Source: Pseudoalteromonas rhizosphaerae
GTDB taxonomy: Bacteria > Pseudomonadota > Gammaproteobacteria > Enterobacterales > Alteromonadaceae
NCBI RefSeq assembly: GCF_902498845.1
Contig: NZ_CABVLM010000002.1
Coordinates: 403,063-467,062 of the forward strand
Direction of reading: 5' to 3'
DNA length: 64,000 nt
The position numbers and the translations under genes are program-made. This document shows, one piece after another, positions 47,469-56,377 of this stretch (positions are counted from its first letter, which is position 1; each line of letters opens with the position of its first letter). The notes beneath the pieces are model-generated. The model was not told the origin of the DNA. It made no database searches and saw only the letters and a program-made list of their open reading frames with translations.

Positions 47469-49268
47469 ATGACTTTTCTACTGATCACATTGGCTGTTTT
47501 AATTACACTGGCTTTATATCATCATGTTGGTTACTTACTGTTATTAAAGCTATTTAGTAACAGTAAACCGATTGAGATGGCTGAAAATACCCAACCCAGT
47601 ACTCACTTTGGTATTTTAATGTGTGCTTATAACGAACAAGAACACATAGCAGAGAAGCTTTATAACTTAGGCTCAATGTTATATAGCACTGAGCTATACA
47701 CCATTCATGTTTATCTTGATGGCTGCACCGATAAAACTTATGACGAAGCGATGCTAGCGCAGTCGCATCTTGCAAAGCAAAATGTAGTTTGTCATTTGCA
47801 TTTTAGTAAAGTGAATAAAGGTAAATCATTTGGCATCAATGAACTGATAAAGCTAAGTAAGCCAAATTATGATGTTTTAATCTTTACCGATGTTAGTGCG
47901 CTACTGAGTATTGATGTGCTCAATAAAATTGATGCCGATTTTAAAGATCCTAATATTAATGTGATCACCGGCGTATATATTTTAGATGATTTAGCCACTG
48001 CTGAGCAGCAACAGTACTGGCAATATCAAAACAAAGTAAAGAGTATGGAGTCGTCTTTAGGGGCTGTTATTGGCGTGCCAGGTGCTATGTTTGCGATACG
48101 CTCAGCTCATGCGGCTTTATTAGATGAAAACACCATAAATGACGATTTTATTATCTCTATGAAAGCGTTAAACCAAGGTGGGAAAGCCGTTGTAAACAGT
48201 GAAATAAATATCGTTGAGCGTGAATGTGATGAACAAAGTCATGATTATGCCAGAAGAGTAAGATTAGGTGCGGGTAACTGGCAGCAAATAAAAATGTTGT
48301 TTGAATTATTAAATCCGAAATTAGGCTGGGTAAGTTTTAACTATTTTTCACATAAAGTATTGCGTGGGGTCATGCCAATTATTCTGCTGCTGATTTACGC
48401 GTTACTTTTTTCACTTGCACTATCTTCAAGCTTGTTAATACCTAAAGTGGTATGTGTTGCGATAGTCTGTACTCATGGCTTAGGAGTAGCAAAAAAAGCT
48501 TTTAATATCAGGACTAAGTTACCAATTGTGGATAGTGTAAATTATATCGTCAGCGCTTATTTTATGGCTCTGTGGGGGATTGTTAAGTTTGAGCGTGGTG
48601 ATTATAACCAGCATTGGCAGCGCGTTCATCAAACCCAAGAATCAAATAAAATATTCATCAAAACCATTAAGCGCACTATTGATGTAGTTGGCTCTGCGGT
48701 TGGATTAATATTACTTTCACCAGTTATGTTAGCTGTTGCATTAGTGATTAAACTGACTTCAAAGGGCCCAGTGTTATTTAAACAGCTGAGAGTGGGACAA
48801 AGTGATGATGATTTTGTCGCTTTATTCAATGTTTTAAAATTTCGTTCTATGGTTGTTGATGCAGAAGCAAAAAGTGGCGCGGTGTGGGCAAGTAAAGATG
48901 ATCCTCGTATAACTGCAGTTGGACGATTTATTCGCAAAACACGCTTGGACGAATTACCACAACTTTGGAATGTATTGATCGGTGAAATGTCTCTTATTGG
49001 CCCACGGCCTGAGCGACCAGTGTTTTATTCAAAGCTTGAGAAAGACATCCCGTACTTTTGTCAGCGTACTTATGGGATCAAGCCCGGTATATCGGGACTC
49101 GCGCAGGTGATGAATGGTTACGATGAGAGCATTGACGATGCGCGCAACAAAATAGGCTGGGATTACGCCTATATGCTAAGTACTTCATCTGCACGCAGTT
49201 GGTGTTATATGGAGTTTACTATTTTCTTTAAAACGTTGGCTGTTATATTCACTGGTAAAGGTCAGTAA
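47469..49268 (+). CDS. Fusion: membrane GT2 glycosyltransferase + bacterial sugar transferase (SypQ-SypR-like)
   Basis: 599 residues with two enzyme domains. Residues about 1-390 form a processive-type GT2 with an N-terminal TM, FGILMCAYNEQEHIAEKLYN, YLDGCTD, IFTDVSALLS, RRVRLGAGNWQQIKML and several C-terminal TMs. Residues about 398-599 form a PF02397 sugar-1-phosphate transferase that starts the repeat on undecaprenyl phosphate: KRTIDVVGSAVGLILLSPV, RKTRLDELPQLWNVLIGEMS, GPRPERPVF. In V. fischeri the two activities are the separate genes sypQ and sypR. No frameshift or stop is seen at the junction, so the fusion looks genuine. Confidence 0.9.
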   Translation: MTFLLITLAVLITLALYHHVGYLLLLKLFSNSKPIEMAENTQPSTHFGILMCAYNEQEHIAEKLYNLGSMLYSTELYTIHVYLDGCTDKTYDEAMLAQSHLAKQNVVCHLHFSKVNKGKSFGINELIKLSKPNYDVLIFTDVSALLSIDVLNKIDADFKDPNINVITGVYILDDLATAEQQQYWQYQNKVKSMESSLGAVIGVPGAMFAIRSAHAALLDENTINDDFIISMKALNQGGKAVVNSEINIVERECDEQSHDYARRVRLGAGNWQQIKMLFELLNPKLGWVSFNYFSHKVLRGVMPIILLLIYALLFSLALSSSLLIPKVVCVAIVCTHGLGVAKKAFNIRTKLPIVDSVNYIVSAYFMALWGIVKFERGDYNQHWQRVHQTQESNKIFIKTIKRTIDVVGSAVGLILLSPVMLAVALVIKLTSKGPVLFKQLRVGQSDDDFVALFNVLKFRSMVVDAEAKSGAVWASKDDPRITAVGRFIRKTRLDELPQLWNVLIGEMSLIGPRPERPVFYSKLEKDIPYFCQRTYGIKPGISGLAQVMNGYDESIDDARNKIGWDYAYMLSTSSARSWCYMEFTIFFKTLAVIFTGKGQ

Positions 49269-49275
49269 CGTTGTT

Positions 49276-49288
49276 TCGCATAATGCAA
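49276..49288. promoter_or_regulatory. Putative activator site 1 (sypA operon)
   Basis: TCGCA-TAA-TGCAA, one mismatch from the palindrome. Its centre is about 100 bases before the -24 element at 49382. Confidence 0.55.
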
Positions 49289-49318
49289 TTGTGCACTCAA
49301 AAAGCAATTGCATTATGC
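49278..49318. repeat. 14-bp perfect inverted repeat containing both activator sites
   Basis: GCATAATGCAATTG (49278-49291) and its exact reverse complement (49305-49318), 13 bases apart. No T-run follows. Read as paired activator sites, but as RNA it could also form a hairpin after the sypQR-like gene. Confidence 0.7.
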
Positions 49319-49320
49319 AT
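49308..49320. promoter_or_regulatory. Putative activator site 2 (sypA operon)
   Basis: TTGCA-TTA-TGCAT, centre 32 bases (three helical turns) from site 1 and 68 bases before the -24 element. Confidence 0.6.
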
Positions 49321-49380
49321 CCCTCCTCTAAAAAATAGTATCAAATAATTTAAAACCCTTAAATATCAGTTTGTTAATTC

Positions 49381-49396
49381 TGGCATTCTTCTTGTA
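49381..49396 (+). promoter_or_regulatory. Putative sigma-54 promoter of the sypA operon
   Basis: TGGCATTCTTCTTGTA: GG and GT 10 bases apart. The -12 element is GT rather than GC, a deviation that should weaken it. The gene starts 39 bases downstream. Confidence 0.6.
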
Positions 49397-49434
49397 ATAG
49401 TCTATTTGTATTTATATTTTAATAGGTGATTCAG

Positions 49435-49743
49435 ATGAAAAATTTAGCCAATAAAGTAGAACAAACAGTTGTCGTACTTCCTAATGATTTCTCCGGCTTT
49501 GCTGTCGATGAGTTAAAAGATCAGTTTGAACAGCTAGTCGAGCAAGGCACACACTTCGTGATTCTCGATTTTACTAAGACCGAATTTATCGACTCTTCAG
49601 GAATAGGTGCTATTGTTTTTCTATACAAAAGAATTGAAAAACAAAGTAATAAGCTATCTTTACTTAATGTAACGGGGCAGCCGTTTAAGCTAATGAACTT
49701 ATTAAGAGTCGATAAAACCATTCCATTTATTGACTCAATATAA
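49435..49743 (+). CDS. sypA: STAS-domain protein, SypA-like
   Basis: 102 residues from the ATG at 49435, with AGG 8 bases upstream. Single STAS domain with the conserved phosphorylation motif EFIDSSGIGAIVFLYKR, the candidate serine being S55, equivalent to the regulatory serine of SpoIIAA-type antagonists and close to S56 of V. fischeri SypA. In that species unphosphorylated SypA is needed for biofilm formation. A matching kinase/phosphatase (SypE-like) is encoded at 53416. Confidence 0.88.
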   Translation: MKNLANKVEQTVVVLPNDFSGFAVDELKDQFEQLVEQGTHFVILDFTKTEFIDSSGIGAIVFLYKRIEKQSNKLSLLNVTGQPFKLMNLLRVDKTIPFIDSI

Positions 49744-49763
49744 AAGGTATCAGGGAGAGTACA

Positions 49764-50618
49764 ATGAAGGCACGCATAGTAATTGTTATTATAATGTTTT
49801 TAGGCGGCTGTGCTTCTTGGCCTGATGACGGCCAAGGTGGCTTAGCTGAAAAGTATCAAAAATATCCATTAGCCGATGAGCAGTACGATGAAAACTTCAC
49901 TCAGCCCGAGGATGTTGTGAAGAGTGAATTTGAACACCTTGTACTTAAACTTGAGTTATTAAAATCGCAAGATATTAAAGCTTGTATGCCTGCGCAACTA
50001 TTAAAAGCACAAATTTATGAAAATCGTATTCGTAGATTAATCGCTGGGCAAATGTGGGAAGATGCTGAGCATGATTTACTGATTCATTATCATGGGCTTA
50101 ATCAGTTAACGAATCACTTTGATACGGTTAGAAAAGTTACGGATTGTGCCTCTACGACTAATGAGCAACCTGCGTCATTTAGTATCAAAAAACAAATTGC
50201 ACAGCTATTGAATAGCGATAACCAATTTGCATTTAATGCGTTTGAAATAACCCCTAAATATGCCGTACGAGTTGCTCAAGCTGCAGATTTAGCGAAGCAA
50301 CTAGGCAGTATTAGTATTTTACTTGTGGGTCACACCGACGCGGTTGGAGATTCAGGGAGTAATTATGAGTTGGCACTTAAGCGTGCCGATACGGTGAAGC
50401 ATTGGCTTGGCGTTTATGGCGTGCCACAGCAAAATATTACAACCCTAACGCAAGGAAGTTTGCAGTCTTACAGTGATGCCGCAGAAACTGAGAGTACACG
50501 TCATTCAGACCGCAGAGTTGAAGCAATAATTCTAGACGCAAACACGCAAGGCTTAGAAAGCAATAAAGCTAAAGCGCTGATGAACTGGACTAAAATAATA
50601 CAAAGCAAAAAGGAGTAA
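49764..50618 (+). CDS. sypB: OmpA-family lipoprotein, SypB-like
   Basis: 284 residues. Lipoprotein signal with LGGC (cysteine at about residue 16). The N-terminal ~140 residues are helical; the C-terminal OmpA peptidoglycan-binding domain (about 150-270) has ILLVGHTDAVGDSGSNYELA, LKRADTVKHWL and SDRRVEAII. It should tether the secretion apparatus to the cell wall. Good ribosome-binding site (GGGAG). Confidence 0.88.
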   Translation: MKARIVIVIIMFLGGCASWPDDGQGGLAEKYQKYPLADEQYDENFTQPEDVVKSEFEHLVLKLELLKSQDIKACMPAQLLKAQIYENRIRRLIAGQMWEDAEHDLLIHYHGLNQLTNHFDTVRKVTDCASTTNEQPASFSIKKQIAQLLNSDNQFAFNAFEITPKYAVRVAQAADLAKQLGSISILLVGHTDAVGDSGSNYELALKRADTVKHWLGVYGVPQQNITTLTQGSLQSYSDAAETESTRHSDRRVEAIILDANTQGLESNKAKALMNWTKIIQSKKE

Positions 50619-50622
50619 AATA

Positions 50623-52707
50623 ATGAAATATTTTTTCACAATATTTGTTTTGTTTTTTTTAGCGACCAACAGCTTTGCGGCAAATGAAGCGGATAACTCA
50701 ATTGTGCAAGCGGGTAATAAACTCTTTTTATATGTGCCTGGCGAGGTTGAATTTGATGGCACGTTTGAAGTAGATAACAAAGGCCAGATCAACATACCTG
50801 AAGTAGGGCAATTTAATGTTGCCAATAAAACAGTGGCGCAAATCGAACTTGAGTTAAAACCGGTTTTGGCTGAGTTGTTTGTTGCGATAGATGACTTTTA
50901 TGTGGAGATCCGCAGCCGAGATATATTTATTAATGTGATGGGTTATGTCATTACGCCTTCCCAAGTCAGTATTCCTGATGATGGTAATATTCAAATGGTA
51001 ATAGCTAAAGCGAATGGTTTAAAGCCTGGCGCTCAGCTCGATCGTTTGCAAATAAGACGAGGCGATGAGGTGATTGAGTTTAATTACAAAGCCTATTTAG
51101 ATACAGGTAATATTAGCTTACTTCCAACCCTTAAAAGTGAAGATACGGTGTTTGTACCGGTATCTCCTTTACTTGGTAATGTACAAATAGACTTTGATGC
51201 ACAAACACTTAGCGCAACGGGAGATGCCAGTGACAATAGCGCTATTACAATTTTGGGCGAAGTACATAATCCTGGTAGCTTTTCGTTTAAAGAAAATATG
51301 ACCATCTTAGATGCATTAATGCGTGCCGAGGGAGTAACACGCTATGCTGATGTGACTAAAATTAGAGTCATTGTCGATAAGTCCCCAGTGATATTTGATT
51401 TAAAAGCATATTTAGATAAACCCACCGATAAGAATATGCCGCTTCTCAAAGCTGGTTCAACCATATATGTGCCAATAATGGTCGATGATGTAAACACCAC
51501 TTCTCGGACTGTTTATATCATGGGGGAAGTGCAAAAGCCTGGAGCTTACGAGGCTGCAGATAGTACCAATTTTCTAGATATTTTAGCTAATGCAGGGGGG
51601 CCAACACGCTTTGCAGAAACACGACAGATAAAAATATTAACCCCGCAAGGTGAAAGTATTTTATTTGATTTACAAGGTTACAGTGAAGGTAGTATTACGA
51701 CAAAAGTACCTGATTTAAATCCTGGTGATGTTATTTTCGTGCCCGAAAAAACAGATGTAAACGAAAAAAGCTGGTTAAAAATTCCGACTAAACGTGCGAT
51801 TAAAATTATTGGTGCCATTCAATCTCCCGGACGTTATGAATGGAGTGATGAAATGGACTTTACCGATTTATTAGCTCATGCGGGCGGGCCAACCAAAGGG
51901 GCCAATATTAATGATATTAAAATATTACGTAATGGTGATGTCACTCAGCGTTTCGACCTCGAAAAGTACACTATTACTGATGGAAAAACAGCGCTACCAA
52001 ATTTGATCGCAGGCGATACAGTGATTGTAGAGGAGTTGCCAGTTGACCCAGGCGATAATAAATCACAATGGATACGCCAAGCGTCGAGTAAGTCTATTTA
52101 TATTATGGGTCAAGTGGGCTCTCCTGGGCGCTACGCGTTTAATGATAATATGCATTTTATTGATATTTTAGCCGCTGCAGATGGCCCTAATGGCAATGCT
52201 GACATTCGCAATATAAGAGTAACGCACCGTAATGGTAATAGTGCCAAGGTTAGCAAGCTTGATTTAGCTCTGTACTTTGAAACCGGAGATGAAACTCTCT
52301 TTCCACATGTGTTGCCCGGAGACACTATTTTTATTCCTGAAAAAGATAAAGACTGGTTACGTACACCTAAAGAGAGAGTGGTTCGTATTATGGGGGCAGT
52401 GCAAAAGCCGGGTCGCTATAACTTTGATGACACTATGTCTATTTTAGATGTATTAGCTGAAGCGGGTGGGCCATCAAGTTCCGCACTCATTGATAAAATT
52501 GTTGTGGTTAATCATTCTTGTTGTAAAGAGCAGTCTCGAGTATTCAATCTTGAAGCATTTATAAAATCACCAAACTCGGCAAATATTCCGGTATTAAGGG
52601 CTGGCGATACTTTGTATGTACCAGATAAGGGGCAAGATCTATTAAGTCAATTTAAAGATAATTTCTTAGATTTTATAACAATAATTGCTTTAGTGGTGAG
52701 TTTATGA
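50623..52707 (+). CDS. sypC: Polysaccharide export protein with six SLBB repeats, SypC-like
   Basis: 694 residues with a signal peptide (MKYFFTIFVLFFLATNSFA). A Poly_export domain (LFLYVPGEVEFDGTFEVDNK) is followed by six SLBB-type beta-grasp repeats, each opening like ILGEVHNPGSFSFKENMTIL, VYIMGEVQKPGAYEA, IKIIGAIQSPGRYEW, IYIMGQVGSPGRYAF and VRIMGAVQKPGRYNF. Wza-type proteins usually carry two or three such repeats, so this is an elongated periplasmic conduit. The C-terminal hydrophobic end (FITIIALVVSL) may be a membrane anchor. Its last four bases overlap the next gene. Confidence 0.88.
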   Translation: MKYFFTIFVLFFLATNSFAANEADNSIVQAGNKLFLYVPGEVEFDGTFEVDNKGQINIPEVGQFNVANKTVAQIELELKPVLAELFVAIDDFYVEIRSRDIFINVMGYVITPSQVSIPDDGNIQMVIAKANGLKPGAQLDRLQIRRGDEVIEFNYKAYLDTGNISLLPTLKSEDTVFVPVSPLLGNVQIDFDAQTLSATGDASDNSAITILGEVHNPGSFSFKENMTILDALMRAEGVTRYADVTKIRVIVDKSPVIFDLKAYLDKPTDKNMPLLKAGSTIYVPIMVDDVNTTSRTVYIMGEVQKPGAYEAADSTNFLDILANAGGPTRFAETRQIKILTPQGESILFDLQGYSEGSITTKVPDLNPGDVIFVPEKTDVNEKSWLKIPTKRAIKIIGAIQSPGRYEWSDEMDFTDLLAHAGGPTKGANINDIKILRNGDVTQRFDLEKYTITDGKTALPNLIAGDTVIVEELPVDPGDNKSQWIRQASSKSIYIMGQVGSPGRYAFNDNMHFIDILAAADGPNGNADIRNIRVTHRNGNSAKVSKLDLALYFETGDETLFPHVLPGDTIFIPEKDKDWLRTPKERVVRIMGAVQKPGRYNFDDTMSILDVLAEAGGPSSSALIDKIVVVNHSCCKEQSRVFNLEAFIKSPNSANIPVLRAGDTLYVPDKGQDLLSQFKDNFLDFITIIALVVSL

Positions 52708-53408
52708 AGTTAATTCCAGAGCAGTATCATGAGCTAGAAACGATTTGTAATACCCTCGTTGATAGTGATGCACGATGCATTACATTTATTTCGCTGTATG
52801 GTGGCGAAGGTTCATCAACGGCGTGTAGCAGTGTTGCCCAGCGATTAGTTAGTCAACATAAGTCAGTATTGGTGATTGATCTTAACCCCATTAGTTCGTT
52901 TCGCTTAGATAAGCAGTTATCTAGCTTAACTAAGCTATGGCGATTTGATGATATTTCTTGCCAGTTAAGTGTATTACCTTATCAGGGGATAGATATTTTG
53001 AGCATACATAATTTAGAGTCCATTGATTCGGCTAAAAATAAGCATGTACTCAATGAGGCTGTGATCCGTTTAAAACAAGAATATGATTATGTGTTACTTG
53101 ATATGTCTCCTGCGTTAAAGCTCAATCGCAATAATATTCCGCTACACTCTTTGAGTTTATGTAGCGAACTGACTTTAGTAACAGTTGGTTTAGGTGTTAA
53201 TGATGAAGAGTCTTTGTGTAACGGCGTTGCAGAGCTTAAACAAGCTGGCCATAGCAATATTAAATTATTAGTGAGCCAATATAGTTTTGCACCTTTGGGT
53301 GAACGAATGCTATTACTTTTACAAAGATATAGACCTCAATGGCCAAGAGTATGTACGTTTTTAACAAACAAAATCAACAGGCAAAAGTGGCTGTTTAAGC
53401 ATTATTGA
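52704..53408 (+). CDS. sypD: CpsD/BY-kinase-like P-loop protein with altered Walker A, SypD-like
   Basis: 234 residues. Overall BY-kinase/MinD layout: ITFISLYGGEGSSTACSSVA at the P-loop position, VLVIDLNPISS (Walker A') and YVLLDMSPALKL (Walker B-like). The P-loop reads GGEGSST, where active enzymes have GKS/T, so the phosphate-binding lysine is missing. The C-terminal tyrosine cluster is also absent (one Y, in FKHY). It is probably a structural or regulatory pseudo-enzyme that works with the Wzz-like protein. Confidence 0.78.
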   Translation: MKLIPEQYHELETICNTLVDSDARCITFISLYGGEGSSTACSSVAQRLVSQHKSVLVIDLNPISSFRLDKQLSSLTKLWRFDDISCQLSVLPYQGIDILSIHNLESIDSAKNKHVLNEAVIRLKQEYDYVLLDMSPALKLNRNNIPLHSLSLCSELTLVTVGLGVNDEESLCNGVAELKQAGHSNIKLLVSQYSFAPLGERMLLLLQRYRPQWPRVCTFLTNKINRQKWLFKHY

Positions 53409-53415
53409 GGTCTTT

Positions 53416-54876
53416 ATGGATATATTATTTGAACGACGCTTTGAATTGTTATGGCCAACGTTAACCGAGATACGCCAAGTGTTAAAACATGTGTTGGGTG
53501 CATTGTCAGTAAAACGAGATGAAGCGGATGCTGCAGGTTTAGTTGCAACGGAGTACCTCACTAATTTGATTAGGCATAATCAGGGGGATGAGCACGTTAT
53601 TATGTTGCGCATCAGCCAAACGAATACTGACACATATCATTTAACGTTTGTAGATGAATTGAAGCCTTATAATTTATTCAAAAAAAATGACTCATCTTGG
53701 ACAATCGAATCGCATGAATTAGTTGAAGGTGGAATGGGGGTTGAGTTAATTCGTCATTACTTTGCAGATGCAACGTATGAAACAATAGCCTCTAAAAATT
53801 ATTTTTCCTTTCCTTTAATTAACATAGATAAAAGGCCAAGTATTATTTATGTTGATGATGATGTTGTCCAGCTTGCATTAATGAGCGCCTATCTTCAAGA
53901 CAAGTTTCAAGTGATCACCTGCGAAAATATTGAGGCGGGTTGGCAGGCTATTTTAACCTCTGATGCCAGTATTTTATTACTTGATCACCAACTAAAAAAA
54001 GGCACTTGTGAGCCATTATTAGAAAAACTAAATAAATCTAATCTCAAATCACAATTATCGGTAGTGATGCTAACCGGTGATGACAGCGAAGAAGTGATCA
54101 GTAAAATTAATCGCTTAGGAGTCGATGATTACTTAATTAAACCAGTGAAAAAAAATAAGCTTTTGCAAAGTATTGAAAGGGTAACGCACCGCTTCGCTTA
54201 CTTATCGTATCAGAGCACATTTGGCTTAACACCATCAAAAGTGTTATTAGCTAATAATAAAACAGCGCATATTTTTGGTTCAATTGCGGTCGGTAACGGT
54301 GGTGACTTTTTTATGCCGATTAATGATGAAGGGACTGCTTTTATCCTCGGTGATATGATGGGGCACGGCTTGCAAGCACTTAAAGAAAGCTTTGCGATTA
54401 AAGGCTTTATCAGTGGCTTTTTAGCAACTGGATTGGCATATCAAGACATGCTGGTGGCGCTTAATAATGCGCTTTATAAGCAGCAACTATGCAAATCGAG
54501 TTTAGTTACACTGGTAATTTGTTTTTTAGAAAATAATAAATTGTATTGGCTTAATGCCGGACATCCACCGCCAGTTATTATTGATAAAGATGGAAAAATA
54601 TCTCAATTAAAGGGAACCGGTCCATTGTTAGGCCTTTCTAATGATCATCAATACACCCTTTATGAAGCTGAATTAGAAAATATTGAACATATTTTACTTT
54701 ATACGGATGGTTGGACCGATAATCGCTTTACTGACAAAGATGAAATGGCTGAGTTAAAAACAATAATCCCAACACAGAGCAACTCTGCTGAGGACTTTGC
54801 CCACTCATTATGGAAAAACTCGCAAGTGACACTCTCCAAAGAAATTGATGATGCATCACTAATAATAATTAATTGA
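53416..54876 (+). CDS. sypE: Partner-switching regulator: RsbW-like kinase, receiver, PP2C phosphatase (SypE-like)
   Basis: 486 residues with three domains in the order of V. fischeri SypE. The N-terminal RsbW-type HATPase (about 1-135) has VATEYLTNLIRHNQGDEHV. The receiver (about 138-255) has IIYVDDDVVQLA, acceptor D in ILLLDHQ, and LTGDD and LIKPVKK. The C-terminal PP2C/SpoIIE phosphatase (about 280-486) has GNGGDFFMP, ILGDMMGHGLQAL, LNAGHPPPVI and LLYTDGWTDN. Such a protein can both phosphorylate and dephosphorylate the STAS protein SypA, with the receiver choosing the activity. GAGG precedes the ATG. Confidence 0.9.
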   Translation: MDILFERRFELLWPTLTEIRQVLKHVLGALSVKRDEADAAGLVATEYLTNLIRHNQGDEHVIMLRISQTNTDTYHLTFVDELKPYNLFKKNDSSWTIESHELVEGGMGVELIRHYFADATYETIASKNYFSFPLINIDKRPSIIYVDDDVVQLALMSAYLQDKFQVITCENIEAGWQAILTSDASILLLDHQLKKGTCEPLLEKLNKSNLKSQLSVVMLTGDDSEEVISKINRLGVDDYLIKPVKKNKLLQSIERVTHRFAYLSYQSTFGLTPSKVLLANNKTAHIFGSIAVGNGGDFFMPINDEGTAFILGDMMGHGLQALKESFAIKGFISGFLATGLAYQDMLVALNNALYKQQLCKSSLVTLVICFLENNKLYWLNAGHPPPVIIDKDGKISQLKGTGPLLGLSNDHQYTLYEAELENIEHILLYTDGWTDNRFTDKDEMAELKTIIPTQSNSAEDFAHSLWKNSQVTLSKEIDDASLIIIN

Positions 54877-54901
54877 ATTTGATTTAATGAGGTAACTATA
54901 G

Positions 54902-54932
54902 TTAACTTAACATTCATAAGTTAATATTTTTT
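54902..54932 (+). terminator. AT-rich hairpin between sypE and sypG-like genes
   Basis: A perfect 8-bp inverted repeat TTAACTTA / TAAGTTAA with a 7-base loop and TATTTTTT after it. Weak stem; may end the sypA-E transcript or act as an operator for the next gene. Confidence 0.45.
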
Positions 54933-54973
54933 ATCTAAATAATTCTTAGCGGGCTGCTAAAAGGAAAGGGATT

Positions 54974-56377
54974 ATGCCACCAACAATACTCATTGTAGAA
55001 GACACCCAGTCGCTCGCTATGTTGTATCAATCTTATCTAGTTCCTACAGGTGTTAATACTCTGGTGGCAAATGATGGTGCAAGTGCTTTAGCGATTATTG
55101 ATAAAATAAAGCCTGATCTAATCGTATTAGATGTCATGTTACCAGACATGAATGGTTTAGATATTTTAGCCAAGTTAGCTCCTGATCATTTTCCTCAGGT
55201 TGTTGTTTTAACTGGTCATGCGACAAAAGAAATGGCCATTAAAGCGATAAAGCTCGGTGCCAGTGACTTTTTAGAAAAGCCCGTTGAGGCAGAGCGCTTT
55301 CGTATTACAATAAACAATGCGCTAAAAATAAAAGACCTAAAACAAACCGTCACGAAATATAAAAATACCTACGAAAATGGTCGATATTTTGATTTGATTG
55401 GTAGCTCAAAGCAGATGCAATCTGTCTATCAAATAATTAGCTCGGCATCGGTAAGTAAAGCTACGGTGTTCATTACCGGTGAAAGTGGCACAGGAAAAGA
55501 GCTCTGTGCAAGAGCGGTACATCAAGCATCGAATCGCGCTGATAAGCCTTTTGTTGCGTTAAATTGTGCTGCGATCCCTAAAGATTTAATTGAAAGTGAA
55601 ATTTTTGGTCACTTAAAGGGCGCATTTACAGGAGCTATTGCGAATCGTCTCGGGGCTGCGGGTCAAGCTGATGGCGGTACCTTATTTTTAGATGAGCTAT
55701 GCGAAATGGACGTCAACTTACAAAGTAAGCTGTTGCGTTTTATTCAAACCGGCACTTATCAGCAAGTAGGCAGTGAAAAAGTTGTTAAAGTTGATGTGCG
55801 ATTTGTGTGTGCAACCAACAGAGATCCACTTGTTGAGGTCGAAGCTGGACGGTTTCGAGAAGACTTATATTATAGATTGCATGTGATCCCTATTGAGTTG
55901 CCACCATTAAGGGAACGCAGTACAGACATTATTGAGATAGCAGAAGCTTTGTTTATCAAAATAGCTCGCGAAGAACAACATCCGTACAAAGGCATTACAG
56001 AGGATGTAAAGCGCTTACTGGCTCAATATGATTGGCCTGGTAACGTGAGGCAGTTAGAAAATGTGATCCGCAATATTTTAGTGCTCAATGCCCAAGAGTG
56101 GATTGATGTAAATATGTTGCCCAGCTTGCCACAAAGCTCTCAGAAAGAAATACCAAATTACAAGCCAAACGAAAGCTTTACTCATACTAAAATACAAGAA
56201 TTTGAAGAGTTACCGCAAATTGAAAGTGATATAAAAGCACTTTGGTTAGCAGAAAAAGACTATATAGAACGTGTTATAAAAATATGTTCAACAAATATTC
56301 CCAAAGCAGCAGCATTACTTGAAGTTAGCCCTTCTACCCTTTATAGAAAAATTAAAAGCTGGGAAGAAAACTTATAA
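54974..56377 (+). CDS. sypG: Sigma-54 activator, NtrC-type response regulator (SypG-like)
   Basis: 467 residues. The receiver domain has its acceptor at D53 (VLDVMLPDMNG). The AAA+ domain has GESGTGKELCARA (Walker A, about 168), the sigma-54-contact loop GAFTGA (about 215) and LDELCEMD (Walker B). The C-terminal Fis-type HTH is KAAALLEVSPSTLYRKIKSW. It should open the sigma-54 promoters listed here after binding palindromic upstream sites. V. fischeri SypG does this at the syp locus. Convergent with the next gene, overlapping by 6 bases. Confidence 0.92.
   Translation: MPPTILIVEDTQSLAMLYQSYLVPTGVNTLVANDGASALAIIDKIKPDLIVLDVMLPDMNGLDILAKLAPDHFPQVVVLTGHATKEMAIKAIKLGASDFLEKPVEAERFRITINNALKIKDLKQTVTKYKNTYENGRYFDLIGSSKQMQSVYQIISSASVSKATVFITGESGTGKELCARAVHQASNRADKPFVALNCAAIPKDLIESEIFGHLKGAFTGAIANRLGAAGQADGGTLFLDELCEMDVNLQSKLLRFIQTGTYQQVGSEKVVKVDVRFVCATNRDPLVEVEAGRFREDLYYRLHVIPIELPPLRERSTDIIEIAEALFIKIAREEQHPYKGITEDVKRLLAQYDWPGNVRQLENVIRNILVLNAQEWIDVNMLPSLPQSSQKEIPNYKPNESFTHTKIQEFEELPQIESDIKALWLAEKDYIERVIKICSTNIPKAAALLEVSPSTLYRKIKSWEENL

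Noticed and set aside
49278..49318. The 14-bp inverted repeat as a plain rho-independent terminator.
   Set aside because: No T-run on either side, and each arm overlaps a copy of the palindrome found near the other sigma-54 promoters. A dual role cannot be excluded.
50623..52707. Internal repeats as a recombination or assembly artefact.
   Set aside because: The repeats are alike only at protein motif level (SLBB fold), with divergent DNA, as expected for an old domain duplication.
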